A stretch of 64,000 bases of DNA from Bombyx mori. Taxonomy: Eukaryota > Arthropoda > Insecta > Lepidoptera > Bombycidae. Under the pieces are notes generated by a model. The model ran no database searches. It was not told the origin of the DNA and saw only the letters and a program-made list of their open reading frames with translations. Positions 10,522-21,757 of this stretch are shown one piece after another. The position numbers and the translations under genes are program-made. The DNA lies in assembly GCF_030269925.1 (NCBI RefSeq), contig NC_085135.1, positions 5,456,753 to 5,520,752 of the forward strand. Direction: 5' to 3'. The stretch's first letter is position 1. Each line of letters begins with the position of its first letter.

Positions 10522-11444
10522 ATGAAAATGGCATCTGTTCAAAAAGTATTACCCCAGGAGGGTACCTCCCGCTCCGCGGGGGGAGAATCCCTCCGTGCGG
10601 CCGAGCGATCGGCCGCACGCTGCCCCACCGTTTCTGGGGGGGGCAATCACTGCCACGAGGAAGGGGGCGACAATACGGGTCGCGTAATGGACAGAGTCCC
10701 AACCGTAGTAATTGAGCGCTGCGAGAGCTTAGTCTCGCTGTACTCGGCGCGGAGCTCCGCAAGGGGCGACGCGTCTAGTAGGCGGGAGACGCCAGCGCTG
10801 TTTGCCGAATGCGATCGACAGGGGACTCGGCGGAAGCGGAAGTCGGGTCGTCGGCCGGCGTCCTCCGCTCCGTCCGATTCATCGGAAGGAGAGCCTGCCA
10901 GCGCCAAATACATGGCGTTGGCGGAAGGGCCGGCGGCTGCTGCGGCGCCGCCCGCCTCTGATTTTGACAAGCCGTCGTCTTGCGGACTGGACGCTGCCTC
11001 CTCGGCGCAGTCCAGGACCGCCTGCCGTGGGGCGATAAAAAAGCATAGGAAGCTGGAGGAGATCGAGCGCCTACAGCGATCCCTGACGGAGGTGGGACCC
11101 TCTGACCCCCTCCGAGCTTGTGGAATAGTCGGGAAAATAGTCGCGACCATTGCGGCTAAATCCACTGCAGGCCTCAAGGGCTCGGAATTGTCGGCCATGA
11201 AATCGGCGGCCGCCACACTCGAGGAGAGGCTGCAGGACGTTGTGGACCGCACCACAACCGTGGAGACGGCGGGACTGCGGCAAGAAGTGGCCCTGCAGCA
11301 CGCCCGCCTCGAACAACTGGCGGATGAGAATGGCCAACTTCGGGCGGAGAACGGACAGCTCCGCGTCGACATGGCCGAGCTGCGAACAATGGTTGCCGAT
11401 CTCATCGAGCGGCAACGCAGCTCGGCCCCTGTCCCTCCTCCGCC
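10522..11444 (+). pseudogene. S ORF1 (gag-like), N-terminal part
   Basis: Starts at ATG 10522 (MKMASVQKVLPQ); an upstream in-frame ATG at 10441 is possible. A low-complexity Ser/Arg/Ala region is followed by a strong coiled coil around 11220-11410 (LEERLQDVVDRTTTVE, then LADENGQLRAENGQLRVD), as in ORF1 of SART-type elements, where it helps particle assembly. It is interrupted at 11444 after VPPPP by the R1 element and resumes in the same frame at 16559. Confidence 0.7.
11430..11444 (+). repeat. Left 15-bp target-site duplication of the R1 element
   Basis: TGTCCCTCCTCCGCC is repeated exactly at 16544-16558. Removing one copy and the 5.1 kb between them restores S ORF1 in frame (VPPPP-EAEGL). 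R1 is known to make a 14-bp duplication beginning TGTCCCT in 28S rDNA, so both the core and the length fit. Confidence 0.9.
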
Positions 11445-11922
11445 TTCGTCGTCGGCCTTGGTCGAGGACAGACGTGCGTTCCGTTATTTCTTTATTTTCC
11501 GTCATTTAAGTGTATTGTGTTTCTATTGGTGTATCGGACCCTCTCGTTTCGGCTTGAGGTTTAAGTCATAAGACGCTGCGGCCATATTGCTGTGTGAGCG
11601 GTGTGGCGAGTGCGAAGGCGGAGTTTAGCTCGACGTGGAGTCGGCCCCTCTCGCTTCCTCTTGGGTGCCGGTCCATATAGGTCGGTGTCCATATTGGATT
11701 GCGTGTGAGACGGCCGATTTGCGTGAGGGCGGACCCGCCATTTAGGTCTGTGACAGTGACACTAGTGTGCGATAGTGACGTTTTATGATTTGCTGTGGGC
11801 GGTAGCCGCCATTTTGTGATAGTGACACTTGAGGATGCGACAGTGACGTTGGTTTGTGTTTGTGTTTGTGTTCGTGTGCGTGTGTGAATATCTTTGCGTG
11901 TTAGTAAATATAATTTGGAGCA

Positions 11923-13299
11923 ATGTCGGAGGAGGAGAGGGAGCTATTTTCCCCTCGGGTCTCTTTGGCGCGCTCGCCGCCTAGGGGACTGACTGCACCT
12001 CTGCCGGCGCCTATGCCGCCGCCGGCCCCCCGGGGGGTTAGAGCGGGAGCGGCTGTGAGTGCCAAAGGCCGGAGGACCGGCCTGCATATCCCGGTTGCTT
12101 CTGGACTGTCGTCCTCGGCGCCTGTCACCCCGGTTGACCCAGTGGCTGGTGTCCCTAGCTTCCCCATTCCTGTTGCGTCGGGGGCTCCGACTGGACCCCT
12201 TGATGTAGCAGCGCAGGGGAGGCTGGAGCTGCTCGAGCGGGCAAACCGAGCGGTGCGCGGGATCATGTCGGTGGCGACGGCGGCATCTAAGCTCAATAAG
12301 TCGGAGGTCAATCTAATCTCCGAACTCGGTCGCGATATCCTGGCCGTAGTTGGGGCCCTCGGGATCCAGCTCTCTGATAAGGAGCTGGTGGTCGAAAGGC
12401 TCCGCTCGGCAGAGGCCTCTGCACGGCGTGACTCCGTGGCGCCTTCGATGGCTGCTGGTGCGGCGGCCGGGTCTGGGACTGGGCCTGCGACCTTCGCCAC
12501 TGTCCTCAGGACGGGCCCTGGTGGGGTCCCGAGGTCCATTGGGGCCTCTCAGGGGCCTTCCTTGGCATTCTACCCGTCCGAGGGCAATGCGGAACTGAAG
12601 ACAGCTGAGGACACAAAGAAAGAGGTAAAAAAGGCCATTGACCCTAAGTCAATGGCTATTGGAATACAGAGCGTAAGGAAGGTTGGGAATGCGGGGGTAG
12701 TGGTGCAGACCACGTCCCCCGCGGCCGCAGTCAAGCTTAGAAATGCTGCCCCGCCATCACTGAGAGTCACCGAACCCAGGCGCCGACAGCCCTTAGTAGC
12801 TGTCAATGGCGTGGAGGGCGACCCCTCCTTCGAGGAGGTAATCGAGTGCCTGGCTAGCCAGAACCTCGACCCGGAGGAGTGGCCCCTCACTAGGGTACGA
12901 GCGGAGCTCACGGGGGCGTTCAAAAAGGGGAGGCGACAATCCAACAACACTACTGTGGTGTTTAACGCCTCCCCTCGTATCAGGGACGCCCTCGTGAAGA
13001 TTGGCAGAGTGTATGTGGGGTGGGTCGCCTGTGAGGTCACGGACTTTGTCCGGGTGACCTGCTGCAATAAATGTCAGCAATATGGTCACCCGGAGAAATT
13101 TTGCCGGGCCAAGGAGGCCACCTGTGGCCGATGTGGAGAGGATGGCCACCGAATGGAGGCCTGTAAGGCAGCCTCCGCGTGCTGTGCGACCTGCCGGCGA
13201 TTCCGTCGCGAGGCTATGCACCCGACGGCCTCGCGCGACTGTCCGGCGCGCCGGCATGCGGAGGAGCGCTTCCTAAATCAGGTCGAGTATGGATATTAG
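11923..13299 (+). CDS. R1 ORF1: gag-like nucleic-acid-binding protein
   Basis: 458 codons. A proline/alanine-rich N-terminus ([15 protein letters not shown]) leads to a central region and three Cys/His knuckles near the C-terminus ([36 protein letters not shown]...H...C). R1-clade ORF1 proteins bind the element RNA and form the RNP that enters the nucleus. The stop codon lies inside the start of ORF2 (11-nt overlap, shifted frame), suggesting coupled reinitiation. Confidence 0.88.
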
Positions 13300-16200
13300 G
13301 CCCCGACTTCGTATTGGCCAAATCAATCTGGGTGGTGCAGAGGATGCGACGAGGGAGCTACCCTCCATTGCACGGGATCTCGGCCTGGATATTGTTCTTG
13401 TACAGGAACAATATTCCATGGTCGGGTTCCTAGCCCAATGTGGAGCACACCCCAAGGCGGGTGTGTATATCCGCAATAGGGTGCTCCCCTGCGCGGTTCT
13501 GCACCACCTTAGCAGCACACATATAACGGTAGTGCACATTGGGGGGTGGGACTTATATATGGTGTCTGCGTACTTCCAGTATAGTGACCCTATTGACCCA
13601 TACCTGCACCGGCTCGGGAATATTCTTGACCGGCTGCGGGGGGCTCGGGTCGTTATCTGCGCAGACACTAATGCCCACTCGCCATTGTGGCACTCGCTGC
13701 CCAGGCACTACGTCGGTCGGGGTCAGGAAGTGGCTGACCGCCGCGCCAAGATGGAGGATTTCATTGGGGCGAGGCGGTTGGTCGTCCATAACGCGGATGG
13801 CCACCTGCCGACCTTCAGTACGGCGAACGGAGAATCTTATGTCGATGTCACACTGTCTACGCGGGGAGTACGCGTGTCTGAATGGCGTGTAACTAATGAA
13901 TCATCGAGCGATCACCGGCTCATTGTGTTTGGGGTGGGGGGCGGTACAACAGGGGAGCGGGACGAGGACGAGGAGGCGCGGAGCGATTTGAGGCCGGGCG
14001 AGCCGTGCGCACTGCGTCGGTACCGGGACCGTGGGGTGGATTGGGACCTCTTCAGATCGCGTATCCATGAGCGAATGGGGAGTCTGGACCTCGAGGAACC
14101 TGTGGCTGCCCTTTGCGAAAAATTTACCGGGGTTATAACTCGCACCGCTGGAGAATGCTTAGGATCACTGAAAGCAGATAGAACTGACAGGGGTTATGAG
14201 TGGTGGACCCCAGTACTCGATAAGCTTAGGGTAGCCCAGGGTAGGGCTAGGCGTCGATGGCAAAAGGCCCGCCGAACAGGGGGTGAGGAAGAGGAGCAGT
14301 CTGGGAGAGTCTTCCGCGACCGCAGGCGCGAGTATCGAAGAGCGATGCATGACGCTGAGACCGCCTTTTACCGGGAGATCGCTGAAGGGGGAAACCGTGA
14401 CCCGTGGGGACTAGCGTATCGGACGGCGAGTGGTAGGCGACGCGCACCAACTAATGTGGTTAACGGGGTGGAGTATGCGGGGCGGTGCTCGGATGATGTG
14501 AGTGGGGCCGTGCGCACCTTGGTGTGGGCGCTGTGTCCGGATGACTATATGTCTCGTGACACTCCGTACCATGCGCGGGTGCGTATCATGGCCGCGCTCC
14601 CCCCATCCGGGCGGGACGCAGACCCGCTGAGCAAAGACTCCCTTCGTGCCATAATTGGCTCACTGAAGAATACCGCACCGGGCATCGACGGTTTAACGGC
14701 GCGCATTATCAAAAAGGCACTTCCGGCTGCTGAGGCCGAGTTCGTGGCCGTATACGCACGGTGCGTTGTGGAGGGGACCTTCCCGCCGGTGTGGAAGGAT
14801 GGCCGCCTACTTGTTCTGCCAAAGGGGAATGGCAGGCCCTTAACGGACCCTAAGGCGTATCGCCCGGTCACCTTGCTGCCGGTCCTGGGAAAGATCTTGG
14901 AGAAGGTATTATTGCAGTGTGCTCCTGGCCTCACCCAAAGTATTAGTCCGCGCCAGCACGGGTTCTCTCCTGGACGCTCAACGGTGACGGCGCTGCGAAC
15001 TCTGCTGGACGTGTCGCGCGCCTCGGAGCAGAAGTACGTAATGGCCATATTCTTGGACATCAGTGGAGCTTTCGATAACGCGTGGTGGCCCATGATAATG
15101 GTGAAGGCCAAGCGGAACTGTCCGCCCAACATCTATCGGATGCTGACGGACTATTTCCGCGGACGCCGTATTGCCGTTGTCGCGGGGGAATGTGCGGAAT
15201 GGAAGGTGTCCACGATGGGCTGTCCGCAGGGCTCAGTGCTCGGGCCGACGCTCTGGAACGTTCTGATGGATGACCTGCTCGCCTTGCCGCAGGGGGTAGA
15301 GGGAACAGAGATGGTCGCCTATGCCGATGACGTGACGGTACTGGTTAGGGGTGACTCACGGGCGCAGCTTGAGAGGAGAGCGCACGCCGTGCTAGGACTC
15401 GCAGAGGGGTGGGCGAGCAGGAATAAGCTCGATTTTGCCCCGGCGAAGTCCCGATGCATAATGCTGAGGGGAAAGTTTCAGCGTCCCCCTATAGTCCGGT
15501 ACGGCAGTCATGTCATTCGGTTCGAGAACCAGGTGACGGTGTTGGGCGTCGTCTTCGACGATTGCCTCTCTTTCGCGCCGCATGCGGCGGCCATTGGCGA
15601 GAGGGCGAGCAGGTGCTTCGGCAGGATGTCTAGAGTTTCGGCTTCGGCTTGGGGGCTGCGATATAGGGCTTTGCGTGTCTTGTACATGGGCACTTATGTT
15701 ACAACCCTTACCTATGCGGCGGCCGTATGGTATTTGCGGGCTGCTGTGCACGTCGTGCGCAGCGTGCTGCTTAGGACGCAGCGCCCGCCGTTGACACTGC
15801 TAACAAAGGCCTACCGTTCGTGCAGCACGGCTGCTTTGCCGGTGTTGGCGGGCGTCCTGCCGGCGGACCTGGAGGTGACTCGTGCTGGACGGAGGATGCG
15901 GGAGTGCGAAGGATTGGCGCGGGAGTTGGCGGCGGAGAGACGACGGCGGATCGACGGCGATGTCTTGGTAGTTTGGCAGGACAGGTGGGTGTCTGAGGGT
16001 AAGGGGAGGGAACTGTACAAGTTCTTTCCCGATGTTGCGGACAGGAAGAAGGCAACGTGGATAGAGCCGGACTATCAGACCTCGCAGATCCTCACGGGAC
16101 ATGGGATCTTCAATAAGCGGTTGGCGGATATGCGACTGAGGGAGGGGCATGCTTGTGACTGCGGGGCGGTTGAGGAGGACAGGGACCATGTCCTGTGGGA

Positions 16201-16396
16201 GTGTCCTCTCTATGATGAAATCCGGGGCAGGATGCTCGATGGAATCTCGCGGTCTGAGGTGGGCCCAGTTTACCACGCGGACCTGGTCAGGGACGAGAAA
16301 AATTTTCGGCTCTTGCGCGAGTTCGCGCATACATGGCACACGGCGCGCACTGCGCGCGAATCACGAGGACTGCCTGGCGACGAAGAATGTGGGTGA
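13289..16396 (+). CDS. R1 ORF2: endonuclease and reverse transcriptase
   Basis: 1035 codons, close to the known R1Bm length. An APE-type endonuclease occupies residues 1-220 ([38 protein letters not shown]). RT blocks follow at about 440-720: [50 protein letters not shown] and catalytic [14 protein letters not shown]-terminal CCHC finger ends it ([18 protein letters not shown]). The protein nicks its target and primes reverse transcription there. No inactivating change was found in the frame. Confidence 0.9.
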
Positions 16397-16543
16397 TGTT
16401 AGCAGCCCCAGAACGGGGAGAATGCTAGTGGAGTGAAGGGGACGGTGTTAGTTTGTAGAACCGATCGGTACCTTGGTGCCGTGAAGTTCATGCTTCGGTC
16501 CTAATAACCGCAAGGTTGGTGGGACCATGGGAGGTGGTGGGAA

Positions 16544-16558
16544 TGTCCCTCCTCCGCC
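16544..16558 (+). repeat. Right 15-bp target-site duplication of the R1 element
   Basis: An exact second copy of the 15-mer at 11430-11444. It marks the 3' end of R1 at 16543 and the re-entry into S ORF1. Confidence 0.9.
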
Positions 16559-17047
16559 CGAAGCAGAAGGCCTCACTGAGGTCGAGGAGCTGAGGCGGCA
16601 GCTCCTCATACAGGAGGCGCGCAGCTCCAAGGTGGAGCGCGCGAGACGGCCCCTCGCTCACGAGGCTAAGGGAAGCGCGCCTGTGCCGGCACCCCGCAGG
16701 AGTGTGCAGCCCGCTGCCAAAACATACAGCGGGAAGAAGAAGGTTACACCCGCGCGAGCTCCCGCTGCGGCTGCACCTAAGCCCGCGGCTGCGGGGGCGC
16801 CGGCACCCACGGCCCCTGCATCTAAACCGGTGTCCGCTCCTGCCCCGTCCCAGCCTGCGAAGGCGGGGCCCGGCAGGAGCCGGACCAAGAAGAAGGGGGG
16901 CGTCAACGCCGCCAAACCGGCCCCGACCCCCCAGCCCCGCCCACTGCCACCTGCCCCGGCCAATATGGAAGAGGCCTGGACGACGGTAGTGCGGCGCGGG
17001 CCCAAAAAGGTGGCGGCGCCTCCTGCGCCGCGCCCCAAGCCCGCCCC
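16559..17047 (+). pseudogene. S ORF1, middle part
   Basis: Continues S ORF1 after R1: EAEGLTEVEELRRQLL, then a long Ala/Pro/Lys region and NMEEAWTTVVRRGPKK, a motif typical just before the conserved core of R1-clade gag. It ends abruptly in the T-run of S' at 17048. The rest of ORF1, including the zinc knuckles, is missing in this orientation. Confidence 0.7.
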
Positions 17048-17583
17048 TTTTTTTTTTTTTTTTTTTTTTTTCGGGTAGAGGGCCGAACCTCCTACGAGGT
17101 CCCCGCGCAAAAGAGGCGCGCGGGGTATGTGAGACTCTACGATCTGCATGGTGTTGTGAGCAGACCGCGGGACCAAGGATTTTAGGGCCCACCCACTAAA
17201 CGACTCCTCTGCACTCTTACACCCGACGTCCGATCCCCTCCGGTCAGAACCCGGATGAGGTAGGGGGGTTACCGCGGTCAACACTACAACCAGACGGCGC
17301 GGCTCACCCCAAGGACGCCCAGCCGACGGAGCCTTCGAGGCGAATCGAAGGCTCTGAAACGTCGGCCGTCTCGGTACGGCAGCCCTTCGGGCCGCCCAGA
17401 CGGTGCCGCTGGTGTCCCGGAATACCCCGCTGGACCAGAACCAGCCTGCCGGGTCGGGACGCGATACACCGTCGACCGGTCGCTCTATTTACTCCATGGC
17501 AGCGCGCTAGAGTGCTGGTAGCGCGCCGCGCGGCCTCACCCCCTCAGGTCGCCCCTTGACCTTCACCGGGGGGAGTTCGCCTC

Positions 17584-17792
17584 TTACAGGGGCCGAAGTC
17601 GGACAAAAGCCCTTCTGCGGCCCCCGGCTCGGCGGCGACGGATAGGTGCGGAGAGGGATGAGCTCTCCCTCTCTCGTTCCGCCGCCTCCTTCTGCAAGAT
17701 GGTGCACTCACAGAAGTCGAGCATCGCCTTCCAGGACTCATCGCTGCCGAGCATCGTAGCCACGACAGTCGGCAGCGACAAGTCCGGCAGTT
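17584..17792 (-). pseudogene. S' ORF2, C-terminal remnant
   Basis: Encodes LPTVVATMLGSDESWKAMLD and a charged Arg-rich end, near-identical to the last ~65 residues of S ORF2 (about 20160-20361). Nothing of the catalytic RT remains, so it has no activity. Confidence 0.75.
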
Positions 17793-17794
17793 CT

Positions 17795-18255
17795 TTTTAT
17801 TTATTTTACCCTTCCTCCTCTTGGATGAGAAAGAGGTAAAATGACATGCTGGGCCACCAACCCGGTGGTTGGCCCGCCGCTTCTCCGCGTCGCACAATAC
17901 ACAGTGTGGCATGGCGGCAGTGCAGGAAGCAGCCTTGTGCCCAGATTGGCCGCACCGGAAACATAGTCCGCTGCGGTCAACAGCTGACGAGCACTTGGCG
18001 AGGCCGTGCCCGGTGCCGAAACATCGAAGGCATCGCCATGGTCGAGCTTCCTGCAACTGCACGTGGGCAATGACCCACCCCACGCGTAGCCTACCGGGCG
18101 TGTCAGCGGGCTTTCCCTGTGCAGGCGTAGCCAGTAGAGTGGCTGTCTGTACGGGGCACCGCGCCCATACAGAGCGAGTTCCGGAATATGTACTCCGAAG
18201 CTCCCCCACCTTGACTCCTGGAGTCGCTCGACGAAGATCCCTGGGGGTGCCCATA
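17795..18255 (-). pseudogene. S' ORF1 fragment with CCHC knuckles
   Basis: Encodes ELRSTYSGTRSVWARCPV, RLRVGWVIAHVQLQ and three knuckle blocks (CLRCFGTGHGLAKC, CFRCGQSGHKAASC, CVLCDAEKRRANH). This is the part of ORF1 that S itself lacks. It is cut at the left by the internal deletion and at the right by the inversion point. Confidence 0.75.
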
Positions 18256-18259
18256 CAAG

Positions 18260-20361
18260 ATGGTTCGCAGGAAACTGCAGCCGTGGGCGCTCCCGGTGAC
18301 CGAGCGGCTCCAGCCTCGGCAGCTGCGGGAAATAGTTTCCGCGCTTTTCCCGCCGGCAGCGGGGGGGGACTTTGACCCCCCCAGATGGACACCACGTGGG
18401 GCACGCCGCCGCGTCGCCCGAGCGTTCCTGCTGCCGAGGAGCCCCCTCCCCCTATCACGGGGGCGGAGATCCATGCGGCCGTGTCCAGAATGAGAGCGAA
18501 GGACGCGGCCCCCGGCCCTGACGGCGTTCACGGCCGGGTCTGGAGCTTGGCCTTCGAGGCCCTAGGGGACCGGCTCGGGGGGCTTTTCGAAGCGTGCCTC
18601 GAGTCGGGACGGTTCCCGTCGAAATGGAAGACGGGCAGACTGGTCCTTCTGCGGAAGGACGGGCGCCCCGCGGACTCACCCGCGGGCTATCGCCCCATCG
18701 TGTTGCTGGACGAAGCGGGCAAGATGCTCGAGAGGATCGTCGCGGCCCGCATCGTCCGGCACCTGACCGAGACGGGTCCCGATCTCTCGGCGGAACAATA
18801 CGGCTTCAGAGAGGGTCGCTCGACGATCGACGCGATACTGCGCGTGCGTGCCCTCTCCGACGAAGCCGTTTCCCGGGGCGGGGTGGCGATGGCGTTATCC
18901 TTAGACGTAAGGAACGCCTTCAACACCCTGCCCTGGTCGGTGATCGCGGGGGCGCTGGAGTATCACGGCGTCCCCGCATATCTCCGCCGACTGATCGGCT
19001 CCTATCTCGAGGGCAGGTCGATCCAGTGCATCGGACACGGTGGGGCGATGTACCGCTTCCCCGTCGAGCGCGGTGTTCCGCAGGGGTCCGTCCTGGGCCC
19101 CCTGCTGTGGAACATCGGCTACGACTGGGTCCTGCGGGGTGTCGTACGGTGTCCCCTTCCCGGGCTGAGCGTAATATGTTACGCCGACGACACGTTGGTC
19201 GTGGCTCCGGGGAGGGACTACCGGGAGTCTGCCCGTCTGGCGTGCGCAGGCGTGGCACACGTCGTCACTAGGATCCGACGGTTGGGGCTCGAGGTGGCGC
19301 TCGACAAAACCCAGGCCCTGTTGTTTCACGGGCCGGGACGAGCGCCGCCTCTGGGCGCCCACCTCGTGATCGGAGGCGTCCGCGTCGGGGTCGGGGTGAC
19401 CGGTCTTCGGTACCTCGGCCTCGAACTGGACGGTCGGTGGAACTTCCGCGCTCACTTTGAGAAGTTGGGCCCTCGACTGATGGCGACTGATGGCTCAAAG
19501 AGCCGGCCGCTTCCAAACGTCGGGGGTCCCGATCAGGTGGCGCGCCGCCTCTACATGGGGGTGGTGCGGTCGATGGCACTATATGGGGCTCCCGTATGGT
19601 GCCACGCCCTGACCCGCAAGAACATCGCGGCGCTGCGACGTCCGCAGCGCGCGATCGCGGTCAGGGCGATCCGAGGATACCGCACCGTCTCCTTCGAGGC
19701 GGCGTGCTTGCTCGCCGGGGCGCCACCCTGGGACCTGGAGGCGGAGGCGCTCGCTGCCGATTACCGGTGGCGTAGCGACCTTCGCTCTAGGGGGGAAGGG
19801 CGTCCCGGCGAAGGAGTAGTTCGAGCGCGGAGGCTCCAATCTCGGCGGTCCGTGCTGGAGGCGTGGTCTCGCCGCTTGGCGGACCCATCGGCCGGCCTCC
19901 GTACCGTCGAGGCGGTCCGCCCGGTTCTCGCGGACTGGGTGGGCCGCGACCGCGGATGCCTCACCTTCCGGCTGACGCAGATGCTTACCGGCCACGGATG
20001 TTTCGGCCGGTACTTGCATAAGATAGCCGGAAGGGAACCGACGGCGCAGTGCCACCACTGCGCGGACCGCGACGAGGAAGACACAGCGGAACACACGCTG
20101 GCGCGTTGCTCTGGATTCGACGAGCAACGCGCCGCCCTCGTCGCGGTCATAGGAGAGGACCTCTCGCTGCCGCGCGTCGTGGCTACGATGCTCGGCAGCG
20201 ACGCGTCCTGGAAGGCGATGCTCGACTTCTGCGAGTCCACCATATCGCAGAAGGAGGCGGCGGAGCGAGAGAGGGAGAGCTCTTCCCTTTCCGCACCGAT
20301 CCGTCGCCGTCGAGCCGGGGGCCGGAGGCGGGAATACGCCCGTACGTCCCGGCCCCTGTAG
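18260..20361 (+). pseudogene. S ORF2: reverse transcriptase and C-terminal zinc finger (5' part lost)
   Basis: The frame starts inside the linker (LQPRQLREIVSALFPPAAGG), shifts near a G-run at about 18360-18370, then runs open to 20361. RT blocks: [50 protein letters not shown] and VICYADDTLVV. The C-terminal finger is CHHC...H...C near residue 560 of the open part. The endonuclease is missing, so the copy cannot nick DNA on its own. Confidence 0.8.
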
Positions 20362-20893
20362 GTGGCGGCCTCCCCCCGGTGAAGGTCAAGGGGCGACCTG
20401 AGGGGGTGAGGCCGCGCGGCGCGCTTCCAGCACTCTAGCGCGCTGCCGTGGAGTGATTAGAGCGACCGGTCGACGGTGTATCGCGTCCCGACCCGGCAGG
20501 CTGGTTCTGGTTCAGCGGGGTATTCCGGGACACCAGCGGCACCGTCTGGGCGGCCCGACGGGCTGCCGTACCAAGACGGCCGATGTTTCAGAGCCTTCGA
20601 TTCGCCTCGAAGGCTCCGTCGGCTGGGCGTCCTTGGGGTGAGCCGCGCCGTCTGGTTGTAGTGTTGACCGCGGTAGCCCCCCTACCTCATCCGGGTTCTG
20701 ACCTCGGAGGGGATCGGACGTCGGGTGTAAGAGTGCAGGGGAGTCGTTTAGTGGGTGGGCTCTAAAATCCTTGGGCCCGCGGTCTGCTCACAACACCATG
20801 CAGATCGTTGAGTATCACATACCCCGCGCGCCCCTTTTGCGCGGGGACCTCGTAGGAGGTTCGGCCCTCTACCCGAGAAAAAAAAAAAAAAAA
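20362..20893 (+). repeat. S 3' UTR and poly(A); arm of a 740-bp inverted repeat with S'
   Basis: Together with the last ORF2 codons this segment is the reverse complement of 17048-17792 with scattered differences. It ends in about 15 A residues against the D pol sequence. Transcription across 17-21 kb would give a long stem-loop RNA. Confidence 0.8.
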
Positions 20894-21757
20894 GGGTAGC
20901 AATAGCTTTGAACAGGTGAGATTCAAATTGCCTACCCTGGTCGGTCGTGATGTGTTCTGGGCAGCCGAAGCGGGCGACCCAGCCAGCGACAAAGGCGCTG
21001 GCGCAGGTCTCTGCGGTGATGTCGCGCAGGGGAATTACCTCGGGCCATCTACTGTGACGGTCAACAAGCGTAAGACAAAACCTGTAACTATCAGAAATAG
21101 GTAAAGGTCCGATAATGTCCATGTGTACGTGACGAAAACGAGCAGTAGGTAGTTTAAACTCGGACAAAGGTGCTGCTGTGTGTTTATGCACCTTGCAGCG
21201 TTGACATTTCTGACACTCCTTCGCCCATTTGCTGCAGTCCTTGCGTATGCCTTTCCATACGAAGCGGTCGGTGATGAGCTTGACTGTAGCCTTCCTACCC
21301 GGATGACTGAGGTTGTGCAGATTATGGAATACCTGTCTTCGGAATTGCTCAGTGATGTATGGTCGTGGAACTGATGTTGACACGTCGCAGTACACGTCGA
21401 CATCTGTGCCGGGTACTCTAACACTTTTGAGTGTGAGACTTGAGCCTTCTCGGATGAGGTTATTGAGTTCGGCATCGGTTTTCTGAGCTTGGGCGAGGGA
21501 CTGGTACTCTAGCGTCGCAGCTCCTACCTCTTCGATGCGGGAAAGAGTGTCAGCGACTACGTTGTCTTTGCCAGGAATGTAGCGGATGTCGGTTGAGAAC
21601 TGGGAAATGTAGTCCAAGTACCTGTATTGTCGTGGTGAACAGCTGTCTCGACGTGTGGTGAAGGCATAAGTCAACGGTTTATGGTCCGTGAGCACGGCGA
21701 ATGTCCTTGCCTCTACCATGTATCTGAAGTATCGTATCGCTTGGTAGACTGCTAGCA
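20894..21757 (-). CDS. D pol, middle piece: RNase H end and integrase HHCC/core
   Basis: Starts at the BMC1 insertion with YQAIRYFRYMVEARTFAVLTD and shows the end of RNase H (TDHKPLTYAF, DNVVADTLSR). The integrase zinc site HNLSHPGRKATVKLI...C..C follows, then core aspartates (VHMDIIGPLP, HITTDQGRQFES). It ends at KAIATL where S begins. Frames join exactly with 26921 upstream and 9694 downstream apart from a codon or two at the S junction. Confidence 0.85.
21746..21757 (+). repeat. Left target-site duplication of BMC1 copy F
   Basis: AGACTGCTAGCA occurs here and again at 26909-26920 immediately after the A tail. Deleting F plus one copy restores D pol as DRELLAVYQAIRYF. Confidence 0.92.

Larger units (their letters stand above)
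11445..16543 (+). mobile_element. R1Bm: R1Bm-type LINE, essentially full length, outside rDNA
   Basis: The 5099-bp body equals the known size of R1Bm. It has a 5' UTR (11445-11922), ORF1 (11923-13299), ORF2 overlapping it (13289-16396) and a 3' UTR without poly(A). The N-terminus of ORF2 ([16 protein letters not shown]) is the one I recognise from R1Bm. R1 normally sits only in 28S rRNA genes; here the host is ORF1 of another LINE. Both ORFs are open, so the copy looks young. Confidence 0.87.
17048..18255 (-). mobile_element. S', inverted and internally deleted copy of the S family
   Basis: The minus strand ends in a poly(A) tail (T-run 17048-17071). Its 3' UTR and C-terminal codons (17072-17792) are the reverse complement of 20145-20893 in S. 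Upstream of 17795 it jumps to a gag segment with zinc knuckles, so the endonuclease and RT are deleted. At about 18255 it abuts the RT of S head to head. The likely history is insertion of S' into S ORF1 followed by deletion across the S'/S boundary; the order is inferred. Confidence 0.7.
9695..20893 (+). mobile_element. R1-clade LINE 'S' inserted in the integrase region of D
   Basis: A GC-rich plus-strand element with an inverted 5' segment, a long leader, ORF1 (from about 10522), ORF2 RT (to 20361), a 3' UTR and a poly(A) run at about 20879-20893 abutting D. It is broken by an R1Bm-type element (11445-16543) and by S' (17048-18255), and has lost the ORF1 C-terminus and the endonuclease. The RT (CYADDTLVVA) with a C-terminal CCHC finger (CHHC...H...C) is typical of the R1 clade (R1, TRAS, SART). 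The family name is not certain. No clear target duplication is seen in D. Confidence 0.75.

Noticed and set aside
10647..11505. Minus-strand frames of 140-250 codons opposite S ORF1
   Set aside because: Codon content is the complement of a Ser/Ala/Arg-rich ORF1; there are no motifs and they overlap a supported coding frame.
11423..16560. Possible 28S rRNA gene around the R1 element
   Set aside because: Flanks are codons of S ORF1, not rRNA; only the TGTCCCT core resembles 28S.
16527..17078. A separate alanine/proline-rich protein gene starting at 16527
   Set aside because: The ATG lies in the R1 3' UTR; the frame from 16559 is the continuation of S ORF1, and its poly-Phe end is the T-run of S'.
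17544..18458. A 304-codon minus-strand protein read as one gene
   Set aside because: It joins three unrelated parts: antisense of S RT, S' gag knuckles, and S' C-terminal codons out of frame.
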